The notes below the pieces were generated by a model. That model had not been told where the DNA came from and did not search any database. It saw only the letters and a list, made by a program, of their open reading frames with translations. This document shows, one piece after another, positions 25,902 to 37,122 of a stretch of DNA of 64,000 nucleotides (position 1 is the first letter of the stretch; every line of letters starts with the position of its first letter). This DNA comes from Heliocidaris tuberculata (taxonomy: Eukaryota; Echinodermata; Echinoidea; Camarodonta; Echinometridae). The stretch covers positions 10,116,654-10,180,653 of the forward strand of contig CM046841.1 in NCBI GenBank assembly GCA_025618425.1. The letters are read 5' to 3'. Both the position numbers and the translations under genes were made by a program.

Positions 25902-26515
25902 TCTGTCTTTCCCTCTCTATTCTGTCTGTTTCTCTGTCTGTCTGTCTCTCCCTCTCTGTTTTTCTGTCTTTCTCTCTCTATCTATTCTCTCTGTTTCTCT
26001 GTCTGTCTCTCTGTTTTTATGTCTTTCCCTTGCTATCCTGTCTGTTTCTCTGTCTGTCTCTCCCTCTCTGTCTCTCTGTTTTTCTGTCTTTCCCTCTCTA
26101 TCTATTCTGTCTGTTTCTCTATCTGTCTCTCCCTCTCTGTCTCTGTTTCTCTGTCTTTCCCTCTCTATCTATTCTGTCTGTTTCTCTGTCTGTCTCTCCC
26201 TCTCTGTCTGTCCCTGTTTCTCTGTCTCTCCCTCTCTGTTTCTCCTCTCTCCCTCTCTGTCTCTGTTTTTCTGTCTTTCCCTCTCTATCTATTCTGTCTG
26301 TTTCTCTGTCTGTCTCTCCCTCTCTGTCTCTGTTTTTCTGTTTCTATCTATTGTTTCTCTGTCTCTCCCTCTATGTTTCTCCCCCCTCTCTCTCTCTCTC
26401 TCTCTGTCTGTTTCTCTGTCTCTCTGTCTCTGTTTCTCCCTCTCTCTCTCTCTCTGCCTGTATGTTCCTCAGTCGCTTTCCTCCCTCTCTCTCTCTCATT
26501 CCTCCCACTCTCCCC
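25735..26515. repeat. long (CTCTGTCT)n-type pyrimidine tract
   Basis: About 780 bases of CTCTCTGTCTGTCTCTCCC with a higher-order pattern (blocks of CCCTCTCTATCTATTCTGTC recurring every 60-120 bases). Open frames of 230-270 codons made only of Ser, Leu, Phe, Cys and Val arise from this composition and are not genes. Confidence 0.95.
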
Positions 26516-27561
26516 TGTCAAACCTAGAACATCTCCACCACCCTATCTGATTCTTAATGGGACTTGATAATTGGGTACAGCCTTGTCCAACCCCCTTCCT
26601 GCCCACCCTAATCTCATTAGTATTACTCTCCTAGTCTGTACATCGCTTTCCATTTATTATCATTAAGATGAGATCTTTTGCAGGAATGAGGCTGTGTTTT
26701 ATACTGCACATCTTGTCCCTCTGCAACTTAATAACCATCACAAAGTTGCCAAAAGAACCCCTGAAAACACAAGGGAAAGTCATAAATTACCTACTTTTGG
26801 TTGGTTAATCCAAGATTTGGTACATGAGGTACATGTACATCCATGAACTTCTACAGCAAGTCTGTAATGTTTAATAGAGATATAAGTGAATCAGCACCTC
26901 AAAGATTTTATTACAGTGTGACTCAGATTGATTATTAAAGATATTGATTAATCAACCATATTTACTTGTCTCCCAGGAAAATTGTACTGCCTAGTTGGGT
27001 TAAAGTGATGGTTAGTTGGTGTAGATCTGCTTTCATTTACCCTTTGAAATTCATTTTTTTTTGTAATTCATAAAAATTTCTAAAAAGAAAGTGCTACAAT
27101 ATACATTAGTTCACTTTAGTAATGGCTGTAGTTGGTACTAAGTGATCCTTGCTGACTCTATACTAGTGCTTTGTCCATGTTCTGAACACAGAGGTTCGCG
27201 CTTTCAAAACCAGTGCTCTATCCATCAGACTATTATGCCTCTGCAATCACTTTCTTAGTGCCTTGTATACAATAATGTGTTTACAAAGCTGGGAAATGAT
27301 CTCACCTACACTTAAATGATGTCTCCTCGGCGGGGTCCACACTGACTGGCACTTTTCTGGCCCATAGATGATAGTTTTCCACACCATTCATAAATGATAA
27401 TGTAACTTTTGTGATCGTGTTATGTTTTTTATGATTTCAGTTTGTCATCGCAACAAAATAGCCAACTCGCAAGTTGAGATTTCATTTGGTCTCTAGCCTT
27501 GTGTGGGTTCCTTTATCATCTGAACTAGTTTGACATTATCTTGTTTGTTTTCTTCTTTCAG

Positions 27562-27692
27562 TTGTAAGGGATCCTCTAACCCTGTCGGTGGACTTCATCG
27601 TGAGGTATGTAGGGATGATCGCCTCAGCCCAGGGTCTACAGCACTCACAAGAAGATCATCTTGATCTCATCCAAGCCCTGGACCAGGCACAG
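27562..27692 (+). CDS. ITGB1BP1: ITGB1BP1/ICAP-1 exon 3 (PTB start)
   Basis: 131-nt exon, acceptor TTTCAG, donor CAGGTAAGA; completes the split codon from exon 2 and ends in phase 0. Encodes the beginning of the PTB fold: VDFIVRYVGMI aligns with human ICAP-1 FRIKYVGAIE, and DHLDLIQALDQAQ with PLDLINYIDVAQQ (first strand and first helix of the domain). Very strong family match. Confidence 0.93.
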
Positions 27693-27698
27693 GTAAGA

Positions 27699-27852
27699 CC
27701 AGGGCCCCGTTTCATAAAACTTGTTATCAATGACAAGTTACAATGATTGTTATAAGCTACTGAAATCCTTGAATCTGATTGGCTGAGAGCGAATTCGTCA
27801 CAGAAATGGGTCACTTGTTATTGATAACAAGGTTTAAGAAACAGGGCCCTGG
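27699..27852. mobile_element. palindromic MITE, family M5 copy 2
   Basis: CCAGGGCCCCGTTTCATAAA at left and the inverted GTTTAAGAAACAGGGCCCTGG (two blocks: GTTTAAGAAA, CAGGGCCCTGG) at right. Starts seven bases inside intron 3, right after the exon 3 donor. Confidence 0.8.
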
Positions 27853-28139
27853 ACCAGGTCATGATTAGTAGCAATTATAATACAGGGAAACTTCGTTATA
27901 AAGAACAAACAAACTCTCGTTATAACAAGGTAATTTTGCCAGTCCCACATCTTTGTATTCTATTGTTTCTTAGCCCTGATGTACATGTAAAGCTTGGATC
28001 ACACAAAATTATAGGAAATAACACTTGCAACATTAATCAAATATTTCTTCATTCTATGGCTTGCCCATTAACAGTTTAACCATAATACTACCATTAGTGT
28101 CATTAACTTGTGATCTTTATCAACATCATCCTATCACCG

Positions 28140-28600
28140 TTATCATCATCTCTGTCATCATCATCATCATTATCCTAATCATCATCATCATCATCATCTT
28201 CCTCATTATCCTAATCATCATCATCATCTTCATCATCATCATCATCATCATTATCATCTTTATCATCATCATTGTTATCTTAAATTTTATCATCATCATC
28301 ATCATCATCTTCATCTTCATCTTAATCGTCATCATCATTATACTCATCATTATCATCAACATGGTGATGATGGTGAACATCATCGTTTCCATTATTTTCG
28401 TCACCACCGTCATCACTATTACTATCACCATCACAACATCACCATCAACAGTATCATCATCTTTATTATCACTTCATCATTATCATCATCATCACCACCA
28501 CCATCATCATGATCCTCATCACCCTCAATACTACCCATGCCACCACCACCACCTCCATCATCATCATCATCTTCATCATCATCATCACCACCCACCAGAA
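28140..28600. repeat. (ATC)n trinucleotide tract
   Basis: About 460 bases of ATC/ATT/ACC triplets, just upstream of ICAP-1 exon 4. Open frames of poly-Ile, poly-Met or poly-His type on both strands are artefacts of the repeat. Confidence 0.95.
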
Positions 28601-28706
28601 AAGCATACCCAAATTTATTACCAGTACTATCCAAAACTGCCCTTTTGGACAAGAGCATACCATCCTCATGTCTCTGCATCTTTACTCTTACGTTTTTATC
28701 TCTCAG

Positions 28707-28841
28707 ATGGATGGACAGTTCAAGTTTGCTGAGAGCGATCAGGACTTTGTCACGTTGAATCTCTCCAAGTATGGCATCAAGATACTAGAGAAGATCCCTC
28801 AAGATAGATACCAGATTCCAGCTGGTATTAGGCCACCACAG
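28707..28841 (+). CDS. ITGB1BP1: ITGB1BP1/ICAP-1 exon 4 (PTB core)
   Basis: 135-nt exon (45 codons, phase 0 to 0), acceptor TCTCAG, donor CAGGTTTGT. MDGQFKF aligns with human QDGKLPF, and NLSKYGIKI with GVSKYGIKV, the diagnostic ICAP-1 block. The segment after it (EKIPQDRYQIPAGIRPPQ) is longer than the human loop. The exon lies directly after a ~460-bp ATC-rich tract, leaving little unique intron before the acceptor. Confidence 0.93.
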
Positions 28842-29718
28842 GTTTGTTATGATCCTGAACCCCATTTTAGCTTGTGACAGGGGAAGTCCACCCTGAAAAT
28901 TAGTTGGTGTTGTTAAAAACAGAAAAAGAGAAGTTAATAGATCTGTGAAAGTTTGAGGAAAATTTGATGAAGAATAAAAAGTTCTACTACATTTATGTAT
29001 AATTATATTTGATCTAAACACAGATTGTCAACTTTTGAGCACCCTCTTCTATTTACTTTGTACTGACAATTCTGTGAATTTCCATTTTCATGGTTGTTGA
29101 TGATGAAAGTGTTATTTTCATAGATTATTATTTAGTGTTAACTAGTTTTCAGAGTGGGTAGTTATACATCTGCACATGTACAAGTAACTACACACTCTGA
29201 AACCTAGTGTTACACATGCAGATGTTTTAAAAAAGCTTTGATTAGAAGAGCAATGAAGCTTATTTTAGAGCTTTGCATTTCTCATAAATCTCTGCTATCA
29301 CTTTTTCCACATCTCTCTGTCTGCCTGTTTTCTCTCACTTTTCTCTTTCTCTTTTTTTTTCTCTCTTTTTTTCTCTATGTGCCACTCTCTGTGTCTAAAT
29401 TCCTTTTTCAGGGTTCCCAGCTACCCTGGAAATCTTTGAAAAAGCAAGGAATTTCATTGGCCCCATAAGAAAATGGAGATTCTGTTTTATTTTGTCTTTT
29501 GTGCGGACAGTTTATCCACTGGATGATCTGCATGCTTATGCCTCAGTGCCTGCAACTAGTGTTCATTGAAGACATTTCAAGCTGGAAATGAAACTTTGAA
29601 ACTTCATTAGCAAAAAAAATCAGGGAAAAATCTAGGATTTTTTTTTTCTCATGAAATGCTGGAACACTTTTTTTGGTGTTAATTCTTTGTGTTTTATCTT
29701 TGTTTCCCTCTTTGTCAG

Positions 29719-29862
29719 GTGGTAAGATGGAGACATGGTCTGGTAGAAATCATCCGAGCAGTCCACTATGAGGACAGTCTTGGAAGGCAGCTGATGGCAG
29801 TCAAACTAGGTCAGGAGGGAGAGGAGGTGTATGACTGTCTTCTCTTTGAATGTACTCATCAG
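29719..29862 (+). CDS. ITGB1BP1: ITGB1BP1/ICAP-1 exon 5 (PTB, integrin-binding strand)
   Basis: 144-nt exon (48 codons, phase 0), acceptor TTTGTCAG, donor CAGGTATGT. HGLVEIIRAVHYEDSLG aligns with human HALYLIIRMVCYDDGLG. The positions equivalent to human Ile138, Ile139 and Tyr144, in the strand that contacts the integrin NPxY peptide, are kept. The downstream LMAVK and YDCLLFECTHQ match human LLALK and YSLWVYQCNS. Followed immediately by 480 bp of CT-rich repeat. Confidence 0.95.
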
Positions 29863-29875
29863 GTATGTAAGCTCC

Positions 29876-30345
29876 TTCCTCTTTCTAGATCACTCTCTCG
29901 TTTTCCTGTTCTCTCTCAGTCTCTCTCTGCATTTTCCTCCCTCCCTCACTCTCGTGTTTCCTCATTCTCTCTCTCACTCTCTCCTCCTACTTTCCCCCTC
30001 TCTCTCCTACTCTCCATTTCTTTCTTTCTCTCTCCTTTCTCTGTCTTTCTCATTTTCTCTGTCTTGTTCAGTCTCTCTCTTACCCCTCTCCCCCCCCCCC
30101 CCCCGCCCTCTCTCCATCCTTTTGTCTATCTCTGTTTCTCTCTCTCTCTCTCTTGCTATATTTTTATCTCACTCCCTCTCTCTCACTCATTGCTCTGTGT
30201 GACTGTCTAATCTTTCAATATCAGGTATTCAGATCCTTTCTCTATCTCTCTTTCTCATCCCTCTCCTTGCTTTCTCTCTCTCTCTCATTTACTCCTCTCC
30301 CTCTTTCCTTTTTCTCTTTTCTTCCTCTCTCTATTCAAAGCACCT
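29876..30345. repeat. CT-rich tract after ICAP-1 exon 5
   Basis: About 470 bases of TCTCTC/CCCTCTC with a C14 run near 30090. Begins within 15 bases of the exon 5 donor. Confidence 0.9.
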
Positions 30346-31139
30346 AACTATCAATGTTGTATGAAATCATGTTTTTTTGATGAAGCAATTCTTTTCTCTT
30401 GAAATTCAGAAAAGTTGCATGAACTATGAAGTTAGATACAATGATGAACAGTAAAAAACAAGCAATATAAAAAACTTTGTTTTTTATTTGGGATACATGT
30501 GTGTAATTGTGGTACTGTAAGAGTTAAAGATATGCAGTATCCAAGGATTTTTAAGGTTCTAGATTAAAGTTCTCTAGATCAATATCTTTGTCTCTTTGAT
30601 CCCAAATGGTAGGTTACATTTTCCTTCAAGACATAGTTTATCCATTTTCTCTCCATCTGTGTTGTTGGTATTGCTGTAAAGGTCACGGCTGACTCACAGA
30701 ATTTGCCCAAACTAGTATGTAACGATTAGTGACTTGGTTGCCCAGGAGATTTGCAAAGTTGGTATGCATGTGCCAAACAAAACCTCAGAGTGCTCTGGTA
30801 TTTTTATTGGGTTGCGTTTTGACAGGTTGGTTGCAATTGGATATTTCATCAAGTGCACAACCGCCATCATTCTTTCAACTTCATGATCCAAATTTTATGT
30901 GATTTTCCAACTTTCCAGTATTTTTAAAATGAGAATTATTGAAATAATTGAAATGCTTTTTTTTTCTAGACTATGCTCCTCTACAGAGTAAAACTGAATC
31001 CCTAAGGGCATTGGATTGGATTCACTTTCTCAGCTCCTGTTGAACATTGTACCCTATGTGTTGATTTGTGTTGATTTGACAAAAATAATACTAAATGCTG
31101 TACATTTTCATTTTAATCACCTTCTTTCTTTTATTCTAG

Positions 31140-31211
31140 CCCCAAGCAACTCAAATTTGCAAGTACCTGGAGCTACTTTTCACTGCTGTGTGCCAGTATA
31201 CCCCTCTGTGA
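31140..31211 (+). CDS. ITGB1BP1: ITGB1BP1/ICAP-1 exon 6 (C-terminal helix, stop)
   Basis: Terminal coding exon: acceptor TATTCTAG, 23 codons and TGA at 31209-31211. PQATQICKYLELLFTAV aligns with human EQAQAICKVLSTAFDSV, the C-terminal PTB helix, and the exon enters in phase 0 as exon 5 requires. The last residues (CQYTPL) and the stop fall inside the first unit of a tandem repeat that runs on to about 31520. The first AATAAA downstream is at 31812-31817. Confidence 0.92.
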   Translation, partial: PQATQICKYLELLFTAVCQYTPL

Positions 31212-31520
31212 CATCTCTCAACACCGTAGTCTGGTGTTACTGACAGCTGATTTCAAGTTTGGTGTTAGCTTTCGCACTATTTAACCCATCTGTGTCATGC
31301 CTCTGCACTCTATTATGGTGATACAGACTGCTGATTTCAAGTTTGGTGTTAGTTTTAGCCCCAGCTCATCCCTCTATGACATATCTGTAATCTGGTGTTA
31401 CGGACTGCCAATTTGAAATTTGGTGTTAGAATGAGCACCAGTTTACCCCTCCATGATATCTCTCTACACTCTATAATGGTGTTACTGACTACTGATATGA
31501 AGTTTGGTGTAAGCGTTAGA
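31194..31520 (+). repeat. four-unit ~80-bp tandem repeat overlapping the ITGB1BP1 stop codon
   Basis: Units start near 31194, 31277, 31362 and 31439. Each runs CAG-T-TACCCCTCTGTGACATCT, then CTCTA.TATGGTGTTACTGAC, then CTGATTTCAAGTTTGGTGTTA (each with substitutions). The first unit contains the last six ICAP-1 codons and the TGA. Confidence 0.8.
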
Positions 31521-31811
31521 AAGGTTTGGATAACTGACATCATTTGACTCTTTAATTTATACTTTGCTTTAACAAATAGAGTGTCTTTATAATGGTTATT
31601 AGTCTGGTTCACTGATATACACCAATTCTTCCAAGTATCTGTTAGCTGTAACTGTTGGTGTCAGTGAACCTTCCTCTTGAAAAAGTTAGCTTTTACATGT
31701 GGAAATACTAAAGTGAGATGAGTTTGATGGTAATGGGAAGTCATCAGCAGTGTTTTAGTTCAGGTTGATTTAATGCATATTTTGTTTGAAACAAGTCAAC
31801 CCTCTTTGAAC

Positions 31812-31817
31812 AATAAA
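31812..31817 (+). promoter_or_regulatory. ITGB1BP1: candidate polyadenylation signal of ITGB1BP1
   Basis: AATAAA about 600 bases after the stop codon, with T/G-rich sequence around it. It is the first canonical hexamer after the stop. No transcript evidence is available. Confidence 0.35.
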
Positions 31818-32120
31818 TTGAGGTGCAAAGGAAATAATATAAATGTGAAAACTAGCTTGAAGTTTGAATGATTACCACAGGACAAAGGATAATTGTGAAC
31901 TGTATAAGACCAAAAATATTACATGCAAATACTTTCACCCTCCATGGAGATTTCTACTGTCACCCCATTGTGTCTTAACTCATGCGAATTGCTTCCAGAA
32001 TCTTGTTCTTCCAGTTGCCTCAGGTAAAGTCTGTGGTAGTCATTGAATGAATAAGGAGCCGAAAGAATGCTTTATTCAATACAATCAATTAATTGCTCCA
32101 GTCATTCTCCGTAAATATTT

Positions 32121-32530
32121 TTTAAAAAGGTACTTCACCCCTTTTGCTGCCCTATATTTTTAAGTTGTGTATACAAATTTAAAGCAAAAATTTTTTTTGA
32201 AGTTGTGTGAGTATTTGATAAAGTACAAAAGAATTATAATTGGAAAACTTGTGCAGGATTATAATTTGTTTTTAAGTAAGTAATAACAATCTTTTAACGC
32301 TTTATTTCTTCTCACTTGAAAGAAAATGCGTAATTTTTAAAAGTGATTTTTTGACTGTTTCTAATACATGTACATGTACTTGCATTGATTTTTGAATAGC
32401 TCCCTCTGCGACAAAAGCAAGATTTCCATTCCTTACAAAGGAGTAATGGAACTTGTGACATTGAAATATCATAGGCAGTATCTACAGGATGTCTACTAAA
32501 CCTGTGCAAAAGGATGAAGTACCTTTAAAG
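32121..32530. mobile_element. MITE with GGTACTTCA TIRs
   Basis: Left TTTAAAAAGGTACTTCACC, right GGATGAAGTACCTTTAAAG (inverted). About 410 bp; the interior is AT-rich. A 72-codon frame crossing the right end (32489-32707) is not supported. Confidence 0.65.
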
Positions 32531-32539
32531 ATAATAATG

Positions 32540-33600
32540 ACAGTATTCACAAGGCAGACATACATGTATCCATCTCTAAGCGATGAAACGGAGAGAGATA
32601 CCGGAGAATGTGTGTACGAGAGAGTTGGAGAATCTATTCCAGGTGCAAAGTCTGTGAAGAATTTACTATTGGCCACATTCATTGGGAGTAATCAATCAGA
32701 GGTATGAAAATGGTCATGTTGTGACTAAATAATAAACTGTAAATAGGATCGAGAAGTACTGTAGTGAGAATGTAAATAGACATGATATGCCTTATTCAAT
32801 GAAATGTACAATATATTTTTAATCATGAATGCTACTTAAAGATAATTAATTCATACAATATTCTACTTAGTAGGAGAATTGTTTATAGAAGTGACAAGTG
32901 AAGTCAGGCATCTATCTGACCTTACATTTGTTGATGTTGAACCTTTTTGTGTTTCAGTTTATAATTGGGTTAGAATCTAATGTGTGCTCGATCATAACTC
33001 TTCAATGTCATAAATGTTCAGGATACTTTAAAAAGGATTTTAATCCAGCTGGGATGAAGTCAGAAATTTAGTGGTAAGTGTTGACCCCTAACCAAGGAAG
33101 TTAAAGTTACCAAATAGTGAGGCTCATGTGTTTCATAGGCTGTTTTACTGCAGTATGATTACATTCTCCAACCATCAAATTGTCACTTTTGTTTTGAATT
33201 AGTAGTTTTTAGTCAGGTTTTTGGAAGTCTCACCCCCTAAATGCTCTACATGCATTTTGCCATCTCAATGAGACTTGCACATAATCATGACTATTCAGGT
33301 TTGCTGAAAGTTGGTCTCCCACAAACCCATTGCTTTTCTTGTGTAATACGATTTTCACGAATCTCCATAACTGGTCCCACTTAGCCATCCATCCCTTATA
33401 AGCTATCTGACCTAAATAAACTGTTTTAGAGACAGCTTTATATGAGTGTATAGACACTCACATCTGCTGCATTCACACACTTCCATTTAAGCCTAGCTTT
33501 TCCTAGTAAGAAATGAAGGCAGGGACTTTCTTTACAGTGTGCCATACTTGTCTTTCTGTTCAAAGTGCATTTAAGAATGTCTAGGAGTCATTGCATCTGA
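32540..33600. other. no feature recognised
   Basis: AT-rich, no paired repeats or convincing exon recognised. Confidence 0.35.
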
Positions 33601-33611
33601 ATTAGGAATTC

Positions 33612-33890
33612 TGTTGAGGTGTTGTGGTCAGTGAATACTTCTCTGGACTGTGAACAACAAGTTACAGGGTTCGAATCCCTATCGCAGCACTAACGTCCTT
33701 TGGGAAGACATTAATCTACATGTACATTTGCCACACTTGACCCAGGTGTAGTAAGTGGGTACCTGGTAGGATTCATTCCTTGAATGCACTGAGCGCTACG
33801 GTTGCCATGGCTAAAGCTAGGGTAATAAGTTCAAAATTCCTTTGAAAGCACACAGAGACGTTATATCATAATGCGATATGTGATATACAA
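33612..33890 (+). mobile_element. tRNA-derived SINE, copy 1
   Basis: Head of about 72 bases with the internal promoter: GTGGTCAGTG (A-box region) and GGGTTCGAATCCC (B box). Then a body containing GTGGGTACCTGGTAGGATTC, CTGAGCGCTACGGTTGCCAT and a tail ATATCATAATGCGATATG. The body is shared with the copy at 35242-35480. Confidence 0.75.
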
Positions 33891-34140
33891 GAATGGAATA
33901 TTATTCTTCTTCTTAGGTGATCCACCATCATCTTCTTTACAGTTCATCAAAGCTTTCCTAGTGCCAACACGTGACACGCTTCGTTGTTGAAGTGTATGAA
34001 ATGTAATAATTTCCAAAGTACTTTGGAAGTTTATAGGGATGTTATACATTCCCATAAATGTAATTATGCTTTGTTAAAAAATGTAATATAATTATTAGCT
34101 ATCAAGCCTATCTTGACCCCATTTTTGTCTTTTTTTTTAG

Positions 34141-34755
34141 TACTGTAAAACCGGAAACTTTTGTGAATCATAAACACAAGCCATTTTTGCAGGAATAAAC
34201 TTTCGCAAATTCCTGAAATTCAGCCTTGTGTCAGTTGTGATTCATTTATTTCACAAGATGAAACTTTTGTGAACCTAAACCAAACATTCATGCTTGTGAA
34301 ATAGGGCTGTAGCTCGTAACCCAATATCCTGATCTTGTCTGGTTCGTTAACTTCTAAAAATCCTTACCGGGTTCTGGACCGGTCCGTTAACACGTTAAGG
34401 AACAGAGTTCAATCTATCCTCAAAATTTTGACACCAGTAAATATTTGTTCTTTTCGTTAGAGAGCTTGTAACACATACATGTACTGGTATTACAATACAC
34501 TCTAGGCAGACATGTACATGTACGTAATATAGACAAATATATTAGAAAAATACACTTTCTGAGTGATAAGAGACGACAAAAAGTGAGCTTTTTCACAACT
34601 CTTTTCTACTGGACCTGAGTTACCGAGTTGACACGATTTGAGTTTTTCGTCTGGTTCATGTCTGGCTCGGCTCAAATCCTTCAGTCTGGAAACATTGAGA
34701 CCAGTTCTGGTCCTGAGCTACAGCCCTAATGTGAAAGTTTCTGGTTTGACAAGTC
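34141..34755. mobile_element. TIR element interrupted by a nested MITE
   Basis: Outer ends ACTGTAAAACCGGAAACTTT and AAAGTTTCTGGTTTGACA. Its middle is split by the element at 34304-34726, giving a relative age: outer first, inner later. Confidence 0.55.
34304..34726. mobile_element. nested MITE, TA-flanked, GGGCTGTAGCTC TIRs
   Basis: 423 bp between TA dinucleotides. Left GGGCTGTAGCTCGTAACC, right GGTCCTGAGCTACAGCCC. Interior has several inverted CCGGTCC/TTAAC segments. A TA target suggests Tc1/mariner-type mobilisation. Confidence 0.65.
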
Positions 34756-35241
34756 TTGGTCTTTTGAGTAGTATTACACTTGTCCATTTTGCCTTAATGC
34801 AATATAATTTTGCTTTCGTAATGTCTAGTTATGAAATATATTACCAGTATTCAAGCAATTACTTACAATATAGTCACCACTATTTAATGCTATACTAATC
34901 TACTTATATATTTATTGATATATAACGTGATATTATTGTGTGACTACAATTATCTCTGCTATCATCGTGAGAAAATGATTTAAAATTTTTTTTTTTTTTT
35001 TAATGATTTGCTTTTCTGCTTGACATTTTATCCATTAATCACAGTTTTGTGAGGTCATCTCATAAGTTATGCTCCCTCAAAATAACTTGATTTCTTTCAT
35101 GTATGCTTTACATAAGATAGGTGGATTGTTACTACCAAGAGCTTTTGGGTTTATGATGTAATGAATTGGGTCACATTTTTTTTTTTACAGAGAACATTAA
35201 ATTTCCTCTCAGACAATACCTTGTGTAGTTGTATTACATGT

Positions 35242-35480
35242 GGGATCATCATGGTATAGTGGTTCATTCACTTGACTCTCAATCAAGAGGATTAAGGTTC
35301 GAATCTCTGCATGGTGCATTAGACAAGGAATTTTTTCTACATTTGTCTCCCTCCATTCAGGTGTTAAATGGATATCTGGCAGGATTTATTCTTTTAAATG
35401 CACTGTGTGCTACTAATGTCAGTGCCTGATGGTAGGCTAGGGTCACAAGATGCAACCTCCTTCAGAGTTGTATTTATTCA
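35242..35480 (+). mobile_element. tRNA-derived SINE, copy 2
   Basis: Head ATCATGGTATAGTGGTTCAT (A box) and AAGGTTCGAATCTC (B box), about 72 bases, tRNA-like. Body GGATATCTGGCAGGATTTAT and CACTGTGTGCTACTAATG parallels copy 1. Confidence 0.7.
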
Positions 35481-36071
35481 TTTTTTTCCCCTTCTATTTA
35501 AAAACGGTGGCACACTTTCACCAATATTAGTGGTCTTCCATTAATCCCTGTTTGGTAATAACAGGGACATTTATATCAAAATGTGCTATGAGCTATGGTT
35601 TATTGTTTTCATTAGCAGCAGTAATGTTATGAGTACATGTATTTGACAAAGAGGAGTAGATCGAGGTATCTCCTAGCCCTTTTTAAAAAAAAAACACACT
35701 ACTTCAACTTAGATGGTCAGCAACATAACAGTCTGACATATAATATTTGTGAGCTTGTGTACTTACAGTGCCTGTTTGGATGAAAAGAAAGTATAAATTT
35801 CACTGCAGAAAATATATTATTATTCAAGATGTAGGGCTTTCAAGGAAAAAGCCAATTAGGACAAAAAGTCAGTCACCTTTAAACTTTTATGTAGCTCAAC
35901 TCTGATTGGTTTGTGATGAGCTCATAGTGCAGTTGTGCCCAATGAAAAGGCGTGTTCAATAGACTCCATTATCTTGTGTGTTGTAAACACAATCGCAAAC
36001 AATATCAAAAATTCAACCTAAGGTAATTCATTGGCCTTGTACATCCCCTATTGAAAATGTGCGAACATTAC

Positions 36072-36222
36072 CAGGGCCCTCTTGCATAAAAAGTTGCGAT
36101 TAAACGCATCTCAAAAACTTAAACGCAACTCGATATTCAGCCAATCAGAATCGCGTATTTGGGACTTGCGTTTAATTTTTTGAGTTGTGTTTAATCGCAA
36201 CTTTTTATGCAAGAAGGTCCAG
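36072..36222. mobile_element. 151-bp palindromic MITE
   Basis: CTCTTGCATAAAAAGTTGCG and the inverse CGCAACTTTTTATGCAAGAA at opposite ends, with GGGCCC/GGTCC at the tips and GATTAAACGCA arms inside. Confidence 0.75.
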
Positions 36223-36675
36223 GACATAATGCGTATCCGAATATGATTTCTATGGGATGCACAGTCGGGTTATAACGTTACCTATGGGTTTGTTTTTCGA
36301 AAGTCTTTGCAATCGTGCTTGTTCTTCTTATTCAGCGATAATCTTGGTCTTCCTCTGAAAATACGAACATCAGTGTCTTCCAAATCTCTGCCTTTCAGAT
36401 GTAGAGAACAATACATTTGATGAACTATTTCACTGTGAATTGAAAATTATTTATTTTTAAATGTTTAATTATCTCAGTACAAGTTAAAGAGATACTGAAA
36501 TAATTTTCCGTATTGTATGGACTTTGACTTTGTTTGATATTCTACTATCATTTTAATTAGATGGTCATGATTGTATAATAAAGACCTTGTCACTCTTTTA
36601 TAGCAACCATGATTTGTCAGTTTCTATGATTTATTGGAAGTGTATAGTTGATTTACATCCTTGCAAAGGATTGAG

Positions 36676-36955
36676 AGGAGGAGGAGAGAGAGAGAGAGAG
36701 AGAAGGGGGGGAGGATAGTGGGAGAGATAGCAAGGATAGAGGGAGAGAGAGAGAGAGAGAGAAAGAAAAAGATGGGATAGGGAGGATAGAGGGGGACACA
36801 GAGAGAGGAGATAGATGGAGGGAGGGAGAGAGAGAGAGAGGGAGAGAGAGGATATACATGATAGAGAGAGATGGAAAAAGAGGTGTGAGAGACGGAGGGG
36901 GAGAGATAAGAGAGAGGGGAAGAAAGAAAGGGGAAACAAAAGGGAGAGACCAACA
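36676..36955. repeat. (GAGAGA)n tract, duplicon copy A
   Basis: 280 bases of GA-rich sequence with GGATAGAGGGAG breaks. Comparable tracts at 53890-54175 and 60433-60770 lie at the same place relative to the lectin-gene duplication. Confidence 0.85.
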
Positions 36956-36975
36956 GCACTTTAATAGTGGCCTTT

Positions 36976-37122
36976 ATCAGGGGAGCGTTTCATGAAAGGA
37001 AGTTGTCGGATATTTTATCTGACAACTGTTATAAGCTACTGAAATCCTTGCATCTGATTGGCTGAGAGCAAAATTGTCGGATAAAATATCTGACAAGTCC
37101 TTTCATGAAACGCCCCCCTGAT
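36976..37122. mobile_element. palindromic MITE, family M5 copy 3
   Basis: Left ATCAGGGGAGCGTTTCATGA, right TTTCATGAAACGCCCCCCTGAT (as TTTCATGAAACG, CCCCCCTGAT). Shares CTACTGAAATCCTTGCATCT and GATTGGCTGAGAGC with copy 2. Confidence 0.8.

Noticed and set aside
25738..26567. Overlapping open frames of 230-270 codons rich in Ser, Leu, Phe and Cys
   Set aside because: They exist in all three plus frames and come from the (CTCTGTCT)n tract; no domain, no splice context.
28061..28877. 223-codon and similar frames over the ATC repeat
   Set aside because: Poly-Ile/His/Met translation of a trinucleotide tract. Only the end of one frame (from 28707) is real, as ICAP-1 exon 4.
32489..32707. 72-codon frame resembling a charged soluble peptide
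   Set aside because: Begins inside the right end of a MITE; composition alone is not enough.
33612..33690. Possible functional tRNA gene
   Set aside because: A and B boxes are present, but the head is joined to a SINE body seen again at 35242, and the cloverleaf is poor.
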